A stretch of DNA of 64,000 nt from Pegoplata infirma (GCA_963921195.1 OY992538.1:81554093-81618092); one strand, 5' to 3'. Positions 1 to 10,494 are shown, numbered from the stretch's first letter. The notes: generated by a model from the sequence alone, not told the origin. A program made the numbers and translations.

Positions 1-23
1 TATAAGTATTATGAATAAGAGCC
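1..23 (-). repeat. End of a MITE copy cut by the window edge
   Basis: The first 23 bases are the exact reverse complement of 11001-11023, the left end of the complete MITE at 11001-11114. The match stops where the BEL-associated direct repeat begins at about 23. This is therefore the tip of another copy, interrupted at or near the retrotransposon boundary. Confidence 0.6.
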
Positions 24-180
24 TTAGAATACGGAGTTTTCTAATTGTAGGAAAATCCATACTCATTAAAATGTATTTTGGGATTTTAAATGATCCCTTT
101 TCCTAGAATCTAAAGATAAAATTATGTATATATTTAAACATATACAAATATGAAATAAAACCCATGTTCATACTTGAACA
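23..180 (+). repeat. 5' direct repeat of the BEL/Pao element (possible truncated LTR)
   Basis: These ~158 bases recur with a few percent divergence at 6834-6989, on the other side of the polyprotein. Both copies start at CTTAGAATACGG and end at CATACTTGAACA, and the ACA ending is what an LTR would show. The start is not TG, so the copy may be a truncated LTR or an unrelated direct repeat. No convincing primer binding site follows it: the next bases are TTCTGCGGGAGGCC. Confidence 0.5.
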
Positions 181-315
181 TTCTGCGGGAGGCCAACTCT
201 TTAAACCATCGAAAACTCCTTGCGCATGGAGTAAACACGGATCTATATTTTACCCGAAAAAGTCTTCAAATTGTGGAAGACTTAGTGGTTAAAACTAGAA
301 ATATGATTAAAGATC

Positions 316-735
316 TACTGGCAAGTACTGCACCACAGGGGGCTGCAGGAACCCAGCAACAACTGGCAAGTACTGCACCACAGGGGGCTGCAGGAACCCA
401 GCAACAACAACTGGCAAGTACTGCACCACAGGGGCTGCAGGAACCCAGCAACAACAACTGGCAAGTACTGCACCAAGGGGGCTGCAGGAACCCAGCAACA
501 ACAACTGGCAAGTACTGCACCACAGGGGGCTGCAGGAACCCAGCAACAATTACTGGGAAGTACTGCACCACAGGGGGCTGCAGGAACCCAGTACCAATCA
601 CTGGAAAGTACTGCACTACAGGGAGCTGCAGGAACCCAGCTTCAAACTTTGGCAAGTACTGTACATGACGATGCTACAGGAACCCAGGTACATAAACTGG
701 CAAGTATGGCCTTCATTAGAGGTGCCGGAACCCAG
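316..735 (+). repeat. 45-48 bp tandem repeat in the gag N-terminus
   Basis: About nine units begin with CTGGCAAGTACTGCACC and carry GGGGGCTGCAGGAACCCAGC; they encode a Leu-Ala-Ser-Thr-Ala-Pro-Gln-Gly / Gly-Thr-Gln-Gln motif. Compared with their neighbours, one unit lacks a G near 430 and the next lacks one base near 474. These two single-base losses move the repeat frame away from the upstream frame (open from 174) and into that of the long polyprotein. The last units, 650-735, are degenerate. A diverged unit also occurs in the inverted fragment near 6330-6355, so the repeat is ancestral to this family. Confidence 0.85.
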
Positions 736-3700
736 CAACCGCCGCCTGATTCTCAACTAGAGGAAAAATTGCAGCGACAACTATTGCTCATGCAGCAACA
801 ATTTCAACTTCAAATGCAACAAATGGCGCAAATGATAGCGGGACAAAAAACTAAAGATGAAGTTATAGTTCCCAACAACGATCCAATAGTTCCCAAAAAT
901 GATATCGTGAATACTGACGAGAAGACATCAGCCTGGCTTTGTCAATACAGAAGAGCAATTTTTAAACTAAAAGAAAATCTAAGCGATGTAAAAGAAGGAA
1001 GCAGCATTTATATTCTAGAAAATCTGAAGAATTCGTGGCAAAGACAAATGGAGTCTGTGAATCAGCTTTACATCAAACTAACCACGGAGCTATTGGTAAA
1101 AGATGATATTCTTGAAGACTTGGAAGAGATCGAGAAAGAATACGACATAGCATCCTATGAATTAACTGAAAAAATCAGCTCACTTAAAGACAGTAAAAGG
1201 TCAATAGAGCTAGAAAAAATTAAAATACCATTTTTTTATGGACAAGTGCAAGAATGGGCTTCATTTCATGACCTGTTCAAAAAGTTTGTGCACGAAAATA
1301 CACAACTACCAAAAGTCGAAAAACTTTTCCGGCTTAAAACATTACTCAGAGGTGATGCACTAAAGCTTATTCAACATATACCCACTACAGAAAACAATTA
1401 CGAATGTGCGTGGGACATTATAAATCAACGATTTGGCAACAGGAGAATACTATTTACATCTCTTATTGATAAGATTCTTGATCAACCATCTGTAAATAGC
1501 TCATCAAGCTCTAGTATAAAAAATTTGCTTGATACAACTATCGAATGCGTTCAGGCATTAAATGCAATGGGAATCAAGATGGAAGATTCCGATCCTATAG
1601 TAGCACGAATTATAATAAGGAAACTCGATAAAGAGGGCTTATTGTATTACGAACAAACTACAAGAAAATCCAAAGAAATTCAAGTCTTAGAAGACGTGCT
1701 AAAATTTCTAGAGCAGCAGTATCAAGCCTTAGAAGCAACGCAGTCAAAAAAGTGTGGCGCAGTTCAGAAACCAATCAAAACAACATCTCTTTTTACGGAA
1801 CAGCAACAACAAAACTGCCTTTATTGTCAAGTCACTGGTCATAGGACACCCAGCTGCAAAAAGATATTGGCGATGACAGTTAACGACAGGTACAATTGGG
1901 CAAGATCATCAAAAACATGCTACAACTGCCTTTCACACAGAATGGATAAAAAATGTATCAGTAAAAGTAAGTGTCAAACTTGTGGAAAACTACACCACAC
2001 GATTCTTCACTTTCCTTCAAATAAAGAAAAGGTAACATCAATGATAACAAGCTCGGCACCAAACGTTTTACTAGCAACAGCTCAAGTACGTGTAAAATCA
2101 TTGCATGGTGAATTAGTGATCCTAAGAGCTCTTATCGACCAGGGATCACAAATAACATCAATAAGTGAAGAAGCCGCACAAATACTGCAACTTCCAAGAA
2201 CCAAAGCAAATACAAGAATAGGAGGCCTTGGCGCCACATGTGTCGGTGTGGCCAAATCAAAGGCGGATATAGAAATTTATCCGAGATTTATGAGCAACAC
2301 GAAATTGGTGACTACGGCCTTAATTCTGTCACGCCTTGCATCCACTCATCCAGATACATCATTTGAATATGATATAGAAAAGTGGCGCAACTTCAACTTA
2401 GCGGATCCAAATTTTAATAAGTCGGAACGAATTGATATGGTCATCGGTGGGGACTTATTCGCTGAGATACTAGAAAGCGGTGTCCACAAAGAAGACAAGA
2501 TTCTCGGTCAAAACACCAAATTAGGCTGGATTTTGTCCGGAGTACTACATGTTGATCAAACCAAAAAGAAGATAACATCCGCAGTAACTACTGGTATTGA
2601 ACGCTTCTGGGAATTAGAGGAAATTGAAGATGAAACTGTTACAACAGACGACGACCATTGTCTAACTAAATATTCTACAACAACAACAAGGGGAGGTGAC
2701 GGCAAATTTATAGTCCAGTTACCGTTTAAAGATGATACTGTGCTTGGAAATTCTTACAACAGAGCAATGGCGCGTTTCATAAACCTTGAAAAAAGATTCC
2801 AAGAAAATTGCTATTTACGAACAGAATATACCAAATTCATCAATGAATATATTTCCATGGGTCACATGGAACAAGTACCAACAAAACATCAAGGCAAATA
2901 CTACCTACCACATCAAGCGGTATTCCGAGAGAGCAGCATTACAACTAAGGTTCGGGTAGTAATTGATGCATCATGCAAATCATCTAACGGAAAAAGCCTC
3001 AATGACATACTACATGTGGGTCCTAAACTACAAAAGGACATCTTTGATATAATCGCTAAATGGAGGAGCTGGAGATACGTAATTTCAGCTGATGTTGAAA
3101 AAATGTTTCGGCAAATAAAAATAGCGGAACAAGATCAGCAGTATCAATTTATTCTCTGGAGAGAGAAGAAAGACAATCCTATTCAAGAGTATAAACTTAC
3201 CACAGTTACTTATGGCACCGCATCAGCACCGTTCCTAGCAAAAAGAACTCTTCAAGAAATTGCCAATCATTGTAATATACCAAGCATATCGCAAATTATA
3301 AGAGATGACTTTTATATGGATGATCTTCTAACTGGGGCTGAAACCATAGAAGAATGTAAAGAATTGCAGTTTAAAATTTCATCACATCTTGAAAATTATG
3401 GCTTTCATCTCAGAAAGTGGATATCCAACAGCGAAGAGGTCTTACGGTCTATAAATGTTAAAGCCCAGAATGAAGTTTTAGACATTGGCGAAGATGAAAC
3501 ATTAAAAACACTAGGTCTTCAATGGAGCCCACAAAGCGATTCATTTTCATTCAACATGCTCCTCGCAAATGACAAACCTGTGACTAAACGCTTGGCATTA
3601 TCTTGTCTAGCTAAAATATTTGATCCAATGGGGTGGCTCACTCCAGTCACGGTCACAGCGAAATTATTTATCCAACACTTATGGAAAATTCAATCTGAGT

Positions 3701-6168
3701 GGAACGATCCCTTAGATGAAAACCTGGCAAAAGAATGGCTAAAATTTACACAAAATCTCTCATCACTTACTTCAATCAAAATCAACAGATGGCTCTATCA
3801 CTCTTTCAACTCGTCTGTTCAACTTCACGGCTTTGCAGACGCATCAGAAAAGGCGTATGCTGCGGTAGTGTATTTGAAGACTGATTCGAAAATAACAATT
3901 GTGGCAGCAAAGAGTAAAGTGAACCCAGTAAAAAATAAGAAGACGCTTCCAAAGTTGGAACTATGTGCAGCTCACCTTTTATCAAAATTATTATTCAAAA
4001 TAAAGGAGGTATTTGAGCCAAATATTGACATTTATGCTTGGAGTGATTCCATGATAACATTGGCGTGGATCAGAAACTCTGCAAATAAAGACAAATTTAT
4101 CAGAACAAGAGTTTCCGATATAAATCTGTTAACTCCAACTGCAAAATGGGGTTATGTAAAGTCAAAAGAAAATCCGGCAGACATCGGCTCAAGAGGAATC
4201 CTCCCAGAAAAATTAAAAAACGACACTCTTTGGTGGAATGGTCCTCAGTGGTTAATAGAAAGCGAAGATAATTGGACAACTGATCAACCTATTGAAACTT
4301 TTGTTGCAGTAACAACAACACACCGGTCTAGCTATATATACGAAATAACTAAAAGATTTTCATCATTTCACAAATTGAAGAGAATTGTTGCCTACGTACT
4401 ACGTTTCATCAAAAAACTGAAAAAGAATGCCAGTCTGCCATCTTATTTAACAACGGAAGAACTACGAGAAGCGGAAATAGTAATTATAAAAAGTCATCAA
4501 GATGCCGAAATGCCGAACGAGTTGATACAGTTAAGAAACAGCAATATAGTGGATCACCGTAGCAAACTTGCATCTCTAAGTCCACGTCTAGACGAAAATG
4601 GTGTCATGAGAGTGGGAGGTCGCCTGGAATTTGCCAACATACCATATGATACAAAACATCCCATAATAATACAAAAATCTCCATTGGCAGATTTGATTAT
4701 TGACGAAATTCATCATTCAACTCTTCATGGTGGTAATCGGCTCGTCGAAAGTATAGTCAGAAGGAAATATTGGGTAATTGGTCTAAAAAATTCTGTTAAG
4801 AAATGTACTCGCAAATGCACCAAATGTTTGAGGTACAAAACAGATCAACAACATCAACTTATGGGTATTCTTCCACAATACCGTGTGAATATTTCGCAAC
4901 CATTTACCCACTGTGGTATAGATTACGCTGGTCCTCTTCATATAAAATGCTCCAATGGAAGAGGGCAAAAGTCTTTTAAAGGCTATGTGGCTGTATTTAT
5001 ATGTATGGCTACGAAAGCTATACATCTTGAGGCTGTCAGCAACTTAACAACAGAAGCGTTTCTTGGTGCATTAAGGAGATTCTTTGCCAGAAGAGGCAAG
5101 AGCAGCCATTTATACTCTGATAATGGCACTAATTTTGTGGGTGCTGCCAAAAAATTGGATAAAGATTTCGTCGCCGCAATAAAGAATAACGCTAATATTG
5201 CCCCAATATTAGAAAATGAAAAAATAAATTGGCATTTTATCCCCCCCGCAAGTCCTCACTTTGGAGGAATTTGGGAAGCTGCAGTGAAGTCAATGAAGTA
5301 TCACCTTAAAAGAATAATTGGTGAAAATAAACTCACATACGAAGAACTTAGCACGCTGCTTTCACAAATTGAAGCCGTGTTAAACTCTAGGCCACTGCAT
5401 GATCTGAGTAGCAATCCAGAAGGAATTGAGACTCTAACACCAGGTCATTTCCTGATAGGTCGACCAGTAATAGAATGTCCTGAAGAAAACAGGGACAGCA
5501 AAATAAGCTGTTTAGATCGATGGAAGCTTCTGCAAAAACTAAAGACTCATTTTTGGAATCAATGGAAAGGGGAATATTTATCCTCTTTACAGCAACGTTT
5601 TAAATGGAAAACTAAAAATAGAAACCTTGAACTTGGTCAAGTAGTAATCATTAAAAACGAGGACACACATCCAGCTCGTTGGCCGCTAGGAAGGGTAACA
5701 GAAGTTCACCCAGGAAAGGATGGGGTGGTTAGGGTTGTGACCTTAAAAACAGCAAATGGGATATTGAAAAGACCCATCCATAAACTATGTCCATTAGAAC
5801 ACACCACTACAAAACATACTCCAAATAATGATGTCCTTGTCGAACAAGATGAAGAGAAATTCAAAAGAAACGTTAAATCAAATCTAACGAGAGTACAATC
5901 ATCAATTACCCCAGTACTCACTTTTACGTTCTTAGCAATATGTATGGTTTTAACGGCGAGTTCAACAAACGCAACAATGATACGAGACCTTAACAATAAT
6001 ACGGCGATATATTTGGATCCTATGAATCAGATAAATGTAGTATCATCATCTTGGAGTCTTATAGTTTATTACGAAATGAAGCCTTATTTTGAAGTACTTA
6101 GCAAAGCTTCACAACTGATAAACATATCTAAAGAAATTTCTTCTTCGATTTGCCGTTGTACGGCATAA
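649..6168 (+). CDS. BEL/Pao gag-pol polyprotein (retrotransposon)
   Basis: An open frame of 1839 residues. In order it shows: a Gln/Met-rich coiled-coil stretch (about 48-65); a Pao-type gag domain of the DUF1759 kind (about 190-340); Cys/His knuckles (about 390-403 and 424-455); an A17-type aspartic protease with Asp-Gln-Gly-Ser at 497-500; reverse transcriptase with VVIDAS near 771 and YMDD at 889-892; an RNase H-like part with FADAS near 1062; an H2C2 integrase zinc finger (about 1355-1394); and an integrase core with Asp1425, Asp1491 and Glu1543. A DUF5641-like C-terminal part has PARWPLGRV near 1675. A hydrophobic segment (about 1758-1775) then opens a truncated env-like tail. The ATG at 649 lies inside the gag repeat array; the true gag start is probably upstream but is separated by two single-base deletions. 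The protein would act in cytoplasmic particles for reverse transcription and integration. Activity is unknown. Confidence 0.93.
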   Translation: MASTVHDDATGTQVHKLASMAFIRGAGTQQPPPDSQLEEKLQRQLLLMQQQFQLQMQQMAQMIAGQKTKDEVIVPNNDPIVPKNDIVNTDEKTSAWLCQYRRAIFKLKENLSDVKEGSSIYILENLKNSWQRQMESVNQLYIKLTTELLVKDDILEDLEEIEKEYDIASYELTEKISSLKDSKRSIELEKIKIPFFYGQVQEWASFHDLFKKFVHENTQLPKVEKLFRLKTLLRGDALKLIQHIPTTENNYECAWDIINQRFGNRRILFTSLIDKILDQPSVNSSSSSSIKNLLDTTIECVQALNAMGIKMEDSDPIVARIIIRKLDKEGLLYYEQTTRKSKEIQVLEDVLKFLEQQYQALEATQSKKCGAVQKPIKTTSLFTEQQQQNCLYCQVTGHRTPSCKKILAMTVNDRYNWARSSKTCYNCLSHRMDKKCISKSKCQTCGKLHHTILHFPSNKEKVTSMITSSAPNVLLATAQVRVKSLHGELVILRALIDQGSQITSISEEAAQILQLPRTKANTRIGGLGATCVGVAKSKADIEIYPRFMSNTKLVTTALILSRLASTHPDTSFEYDIEKWRNFNLADPNFNKSERIDMVIGGDLFAEILESGVHKEDKILGQNTKLGWILSGVLHVDQTKKKITSAVTTGIERFWELEEIEDETVTTDDDHCLTKYSTTTTRGGDGKFIVQLPFKDDTVLGNSYNRAMARFINLEKRFQENCYLRTEYTKFINEYISMGHMEQVPTKHQGKYYLPHQAVFRESSITTKVRVVIDASCKSSNGKSLNDILHVGPKLQKDIFDIIAKWRSWRYVISADVEKMFRQIKIAEQDQQYQFILWREKKDNPIQEYKLTTVTYGTASAPFLAKRTLQEIANHCNIPSISQIIRDDFYMDDLLTGAETIEECKELQFKISSHLENYGFHLRKWISNSEEVLRSINVKAQNEVLDIGEDETLKTLGLQWSPQSDSFSFNMLLANDKPVTKRLALSCLAKIFDPMGWLTPVTVTAKLFIQHLWKIQSEWNDPLDENLAKEWLKFTQNLSSLTSIKINRWLYHSFNSSVQLHGFADASEKAYAAVVYLKTDSKITIVAAKSKVNPVKNKKTLPKLELCAAHLLSKLLFKIKEVFEPNIDIYAWSDSMITLAWIRNSANKDKFIRTRVSDINLLTPTAKWGYVKSKENPADIGSRGILPEKLKNDTLWWNGPQWLIESEDNWTTDQPIETFVAVTTTHRSSYIYEITKRFSSFHKLKRIVAYVLRFIKKLKKNASLPSYLTTEELREAEIVIIKSHQDAEMPNELIQLRNSNIVDHRSKLASLSPRLDENGVMRVGGRLEFANIPYDTKHPIIIQKSPLADLIIDEIHHSTLHGGNRLVESIVRRKYWVIGLKNSVKKCTRKCTKCLRYKTDQQHQLMGILPQYRVNISQPFTHCGIDYAGPLHIKCSNGRGQKSFKGYVAVFICMATKAIHLEAVSNLTTEAFLGALRRFFARRGKSSHLYSDNGTNFVGAAKKLDKDFVAAIKNNANIAPILENEKINWHFIPPASPHFGGIWEAAVKSMKYHLKRIIGENKLTYEELSTLLSQIEAVLNSRPLHDLSSNPEGIETLTPGHFLIGRPVIECPEENRDSKISCLDRWKLLQKLKTHFWNQWKGEYLSSLQQRFKWKTKNRNLELGQVVIIKNEDTHPARWPLGRVTEVHPGKDGVVRVVTLKTANGILKRPIHKLCPLEHTTTKHTPNNDVLVEQDEEKFKRNVKSNLTRVQSSITPVLTFTFLAICMVLTASSTNATMIRDLNNNTAIYLDPMNQINVVSSSWSLIVYYEMKPYFEVLSKASQLINISKEISSSICRCTA

Positions 6169-6585
6169 ATTAAATCAGTGTGCTCCATTAGAGCACCTTC
6201 TTTGGTGTGGTCCGAGTTTGATTGAAACTCGCGTTGCAATTGCTCCTGCTTTTGTTGTTGCATAAGCAATATCTGTCGCTGTATTGTTTCCTCTAAATGA
6301 GATACAGGCGACGGTTACTGGTTTTCTGCAGCTCCCTGTAGTGCAGTACTTGCCAGTGTAATTTGGGCTTTGTTATACAGCTTCCGGGTGTGTAGTTGGT
6401 TCCGCTATTTTGGGATGTATTCCTACAGCTTCCTGGCGTGTAGTTGTTGCCGCTATTCTGGGCTGTTCTTCTGCAGCTTCGTCAAGTGCAGTATCAGCCA
6501 GTTAAAGATTTCTTATTTTCTTTGCCCGTTCGAGACATGTGTCTATGACATCCATACGTCACCGATCCGGTTCGAAGGACCAAAA
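6163..6585 (-). mobile_element. Inverted leader and gag start of a second BEL/Pao copy
   Basis: Read on the minus strand, the segment starts with TTTTGGTCCTTCGAACCGG, a primer-binding-site-like leader, and continues into a diverged copy of the gag tandem repeat (GGCAAGTACTGCACTACAGG near 6330-6355). It then enters the Gln-rich coding stretch (MQQQ-type) homologous to 760-830. The exact left junction with the forward element is unclear, somewhere in 6135-6190. It replaces the env/3' part of the forward element. This may be a nested insertion followed by deletion, or a recombinant made during reverse transcription. Confidence 0.75.
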
Positions 6586-6817
6586 TGTATAAAAAGGAAG
6601 TGAGTACTAATTAAAACAAAACCTTTTTATTTTGTACGAGTGGTTGTAAGTCACTCGCTGAATATCTTTATGATACTCGGTTGAGTATTTCTGGAATACT
6701 GAATACTGTTTTATTAAATATAAAAATAGAACCTATTTACAAAATAGAAAATCTTAAAACTAAACTAGAACTATCATAATGACTGCCTGTTGTAAGCAGG
6801 TAGTCTATATACATACA
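6586..6817 (-). repeat. Candidate LTR of the inverted BEL/Pao copy
   Basis: This 232-bp segment begins TGTAT and ends ATACA on either strand. On the minus strand it directly abuts the leader TTTTGGTCCTTCGAACC, where a BEL 5' LTR should end. No second copy is present in the window, so the LTR call rests on ends and position only. Just 16 bp (6818-6833) separate it from the right direct repeat. Confidence 0.5.
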
Positions 6818-6833
6818 TTAAGCAGACTATTTG

Positions 6834-6989
6834 CTTAGAATACGGAGTTTTCTAATTGTAGGAAAATCCATACTCATTAAAATGTATTTTGGGATTTTAA
6901 CGATCCCTTTTACTAGAAACTAAAGATACAATAATGTATTTATTTAAACAATAAAAATATGAAATAAAACCCATGTTCATACTTGAACA
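6834..6989 (+). repeat. 3' direct repeat of the BEL/Pao element
   Basis: Second copy of the 23-180 repeat, with small differences such as an ACGATCCC versus ATGATCCC step and CTAGAAACT versus CTAGAATCT. It marks the right edge of the composite element. The flanks differ on both sides, and no short target duplication is evident. Confidence 0.55.
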
Positions 6990-7124
6990 ATGGTCGACCC
7001 AGTCTAATGTACATGTTTCAATTTAAAGGATATACAACGTTGTAAATTATTTCGTATTTTCTTGCATTTAATATACGACCTTTAATTCATTCAGTGAAAT
7101 AGTTAGGGTAAATAACAACAGGTT

Positions 7125-8579
7125 CACTGAAAAAAAAGACATAACTAAAATTAAGGAAAAAATTTCTTTGAAAATGTATCATGAATTTTCCTACAATTTA
7201 GTTAAATTTAACTAAAAAATGAGAAATTTTCTTAACTATGAGGAAAAAAGTTTAGTTTATTTACTTATAATTATATTTTTTCTGTAAGTACAGATCGAGC
7301 ACGGGCTCTAATTATATTTGTTATAAGGGTTCAAGTTGAAAAAATGCAGAAGAAAATTTGAATTTCTTAAAATTATAGACATTTCTGGTATTTCCTATAC
7401 CGGTTTCAAACACGCCAGTTAGTGTCATCATCAGTATGATTTTAAATGTCGGTTTGTCTTGTTAATGAAAACTGTTTTTTATATATGTGAATATTTATAG
7501 TTTCTACAGAATAAATTTTGACAGTTTCCAACACTACAATTCTATTTCTAGTAATCTCAACCTCACTTCATACTTTCTTTCAACTTTTTTGTCTCTTACA
7601 TTATTTCGCAAGGGTTACCAACATGATCTGGAATTAGTTCATAGTTTTCTTTAAACGGAATTTTTTAATATTAGGAAAAAAATTCTTACTGCCAAAGAAA
7701 TTTTCCACAAATCTAAGAATCGTATCTTTATTTTTAAGACATATTTCTTAAAAAACAATTTAGTTAAAGTTTAGTTAAAATTTACTAAAAAAAACATCAT
7801 CGTATTTCTCTTCATTGAATTAAGGAAGTGTACTTCTTAGAATTTAGTTAATAACTTCTGAAAATTTAGTAAATAACTTCTTAGAATTTAGTTAAAAATT
7901 CAAAATGGCGATATCTCGAAAACTAAGGAAGATAGAGCGAAACGGATGAAATTTTCAAAAGAAAGATTATCAAGAAAAATATGGAATAGCCTAGCTCTGC
8001 ATATCTGTCGGGGTCTCAAGACCCTTATTTTAGATCTAAAATTTGAAATTCCGAGATTTTATATATGCACATATCTCGGTAAATACTGCCAACAGGAGAA
8101 AAAGTCCAACGGCATTTTTGTAGATCTAGAATCGTAGAATACTTCCACAAAATACCTAGAACCCTCCGATTAATAGTTTTTGAGTTATCTAGTTTTTAAG
8201 ATTCTCAAGACCCCATCAGACCTCTTATTACCGTATCTCAAAAACTAAGCAAGGTAGAGCGAAACGGACACAAGTTTTGGGTCAAAATCTATGGGAACCC
8301 TTAAAGGACTCAACGGGCTCTCGAGTTAACAGGGGGAGTCCGAGCCCATGGGTCCAGGTCTAGACCCAATCTAGTTCTAAAATGTGAATGAACTAAAGTG
8401 TAATATAATTTTTCCCATTTGCTAGTTAAAATTGTCTTAAAATTAAATAACTTTGTTTTCCTTATTTTTGGGAAAATAATGAACTAAAACCAAGAAAAAA
8501 AATCTTTGGGGCCAAATCATTCCCTTTTTCTCAAAATTTAGTTAATTTTCCCAGATTTTAGTTCATTTTTTTTTTGAGT
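7125..8579. repeat. Probable inverted-repeat element, copy 1 of a dispersed family
   Basis: The left end CACTGAAAAAAAAGACATAAC resembles the reverse complement of the right end ACTCAAAAAAAAAATGAAC. The interior has many TTTAGTTAA/TTAACTAAA blocks. A block at about 8060-8400, with ATATCTCGGTAAATA and CTAAGCAAGGTAGAGCGAAAC, recurs at 22918-23240; the CGATATCTCGAAAACTAA block at 7911 recurs inverted near 28500. I see no coding region; the short open frames at 7946 and 8574 show no family features. Ends and type are tentative. Confidence 0.4.
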
Positions 8580-9087
8580 TTTGTTATAGATTTACGAAAA
8601 AATAAAATCATATTAACACCTAAAAGCTACTTTGGGGTGATGCCATACCGCACACGTGATATAAATTGTGCTCCCGTGCAAAACTGGAGTAGATCTTACG
8701 AAATCTGTTTAAAATTATTAACATATGTATGGTCGTATATGATTACCAGGGCAAGGGGGTTCATGTAAATACATGTTTCTTGTCGTTAGCCTGAGAACAA
8801 CTTAAAGTATTTATCTTTGCGAATCATCGAATTTCCTTAAAAATGGCATCGATTTGTTAGTGCATATTTTTACATATTTCGATGAAAATGCATGTTTTTG
8901 CATATTTTGCTTAAACTACATATTTTCTTGCATATTTTTTAATATTTATTTAAAAAAAAAATTTTTTTTGTTATTTTTGCTATTTTTGTAAATATTGTGA
9001 CATTTTTTTCATAAAAATAATTCCATTGTCAGTGCATTTTGATAAAAAATAAATAAAAAAAAGATTTGTCAAAAAAATTAAGCAAAA

Positions 9088-9243
9088 AGTTGCGCAGTGT
9101 ACAATCCGGGAAAAATATTAAAACACTTTTCATAGAGTAATTTTGGTCAAGGATAAAACTGTTTTTTTTTTTCTTATTTTTTTGCGCATCGTTTTGGGAA
9201 CAAGCTTTTTCAAACTAGAAAAATCCGAATTCGGGATGCGCTA
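9088..9243. repeat. Fragment of the 49440-51989 hAT family
   Basis: GTTGCGCA, then GGAAAAATATTAA and GAGTAATTTTGGT, then CCGAATTCGGGATGCGCTA parallel the inner and terminal sequence of the larger element at 49440-51989, whose end is TCCGAATTCGGGACGCGCTA. It looks like an internally deleted remnant nested in the 8747-9922 element. Confidence 0.5.
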
Positions 9244-9254
9244 TTTGTAAATAT

Positions 9255-9725
9255 TTACACTAGGTCGGAGCAAATTTAGATTTTTCGAATTTCGAAAACG
9301 TCGAGGTCGGGAGGGCTGCCTTTAAGGGACGATATTAAAAAAAAATATTGGACCTGTAGGACAAAAAAAAAAATTTCGTATTATTTAATTTGGCCTTTAA
9401 TGAATTTTAAAATTAATTTAAAAAAAAATATTGTTCGAAGAAAAAAAATTTTTACAGACAAAATCTATTTACCAAAAAAAAAAAAATTACCACAAAACTA
9501 CTTTCTCAGTAATGTCCGAACATAGACTAATATTGTGAGCAAAAAAAAATCAAAAAATTTATTTTTTCACTTTGTTCGGAAGTTTCCAATTTTCAAGTCA
9601 AAAAAGGAACCCAAAGCCATTGTTCTACAGGTCCAATATTTTTGTTTGTTAATATCAACCCTCAAAGGCAACTTTCCCGACCCCAACGTTTTCGAAACTC
9701 GAGAAAAAGCTTATTTTGCTTCACT
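9255..9725. repeat. Foldback repeat nested in the 8747 hAT element
   Basis: Arm 9262-9360 (CGAATTTCGAAAACGTCGAGG, GATATTAAA, ATATTGGACCTGTAG) is the imperfect reverse complement of 9625-9725. The spacer is about 260 bp of poly-A-rich sequence. No coding capacity. Confidence 0.65.
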
Positions 9726-9990
9726 TTAATTTACACGTGCATATAAATATTTTTCCCAATGGGACTGAACTTTATGTTTTAAAATTTTTTTATGAACAAA
9801 TGTTAAAATAAATCAATTTTTAAATGCATATTTTATTAATTTTTACTGCATATTTTTTAATTTTTGATACATATTTTTAGCGCTAAAAACGCGATTTTTA
9901 TTGCATGAACTTCCTTGCCCTGATGATTACATATACTTATATCTGAGATAACCAAAATCGAGATTTAATCATGTCTCGTAATTGGCACAA

Positions 9991-10444
9991 CCCGAGTAAA
10001 AAAGTTTTCATATAATCATATAGTTTTTAATAAAATTATATAGATCCATCATTTCATACCAAAAATGAAGGATACAAAAATATATGATTATATCTTATTT
10101 GATCAAATTTTATATAATTAGATATAATTAGATCCTAAAATTGGAACGGTAAATTTCATCCAATTTGATATTGAAGATCATATTAGATATAATATGATAT
10201 AATTATATATTATTATATCTTATTAGATCTAATTTTTTTATAATATCAAATTAGATAATATTTACCGTTCCATTTTTGGGATCTAATTATATATAATTAA
10301 ATCAAATTTAATCTAATAAGATATAGTCATATATTTTTGGATCCTCCATTTTTGGGATCAAATGATATATAATTTTATAAAAATTAAATGCAATCATATA
10401 TTATCAGATGAAATCAGATAAGATCAAATCGATTTTTACACGGG
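9991..10444. mobile_element. AT-rich foldback MITE
   Basis: The ends are CCCGAGTAAAAA and TTTTTACACGGG. The arms are rich in ATATGATTATAT and TTAGATATAAT and contain the near-mirror blocks CCAAAAATGAAGGAT / ATCCTCCATTTTTGG and GGAACGGTAAAT / ATTTACCGTTCC. No target duplication was recognised. A CCCGGGTAAAAAAGTTTTTAT end of the same type is at 42777-42796. Confidence 0.65.
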
Positions 10445-10494
10445 CTGTAAAAAAGTCTGACAACTCTGAAATTTTAAATATTTTTAAAACACAA

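Larger units (their letters stand above)
23..6989 (+). mobile_element. BEL/Pao LTR retrotransposon, rearranged at its 3' end
   Basis: Two ~157-bp direct repeats bracket a single long gag-pol reading frame whose domain order (gag, zinc knuckles, aspartic protease, RT, RNase H, integrase) is that of the BEL/Pao superfamily. Integrase is followed by only ~80 residues that resemble the start of an env-like region. The sequence then switches to an inverted leader and LTR of a related copy (6163-6817) before the right direct repeat. The unit is therefore a composite, not a clean element. Pol is open throughout, so the insertion is fairly young, but the gag start carries frame-breaking deletions and the 3' part is replaced. 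Confidence 0.8.
8747..9922. mobile_element. Non-autonomous hAT-type transposon with 8-bp TSD
   Basis: The terminal inverted repeats are CAGGGCAAGGGGGTTCATG and its near-complement CATGAACTTCCTTGCCCTG. Perfect 8-bp target duplications ATGATTAC lie at 8739-8746 and 9923-9930. The 1176-bp interior holds GCATATTTT-rich subterminal sequence and no transposase. A related partial copy is at 42800-43040. Two other pieces are nested inside: a fragment ending CCGAATTCGGGATGCGCTA near 9243, and a foldback at about 9255-9725. Confidence 0.88.

Noticed and set aside
266..655. Minus-strand frames of 80 and 129 residues opposite the gag repeats
   Set aside because: Shadows of the tandem repeat encoding the gag N-terminus.
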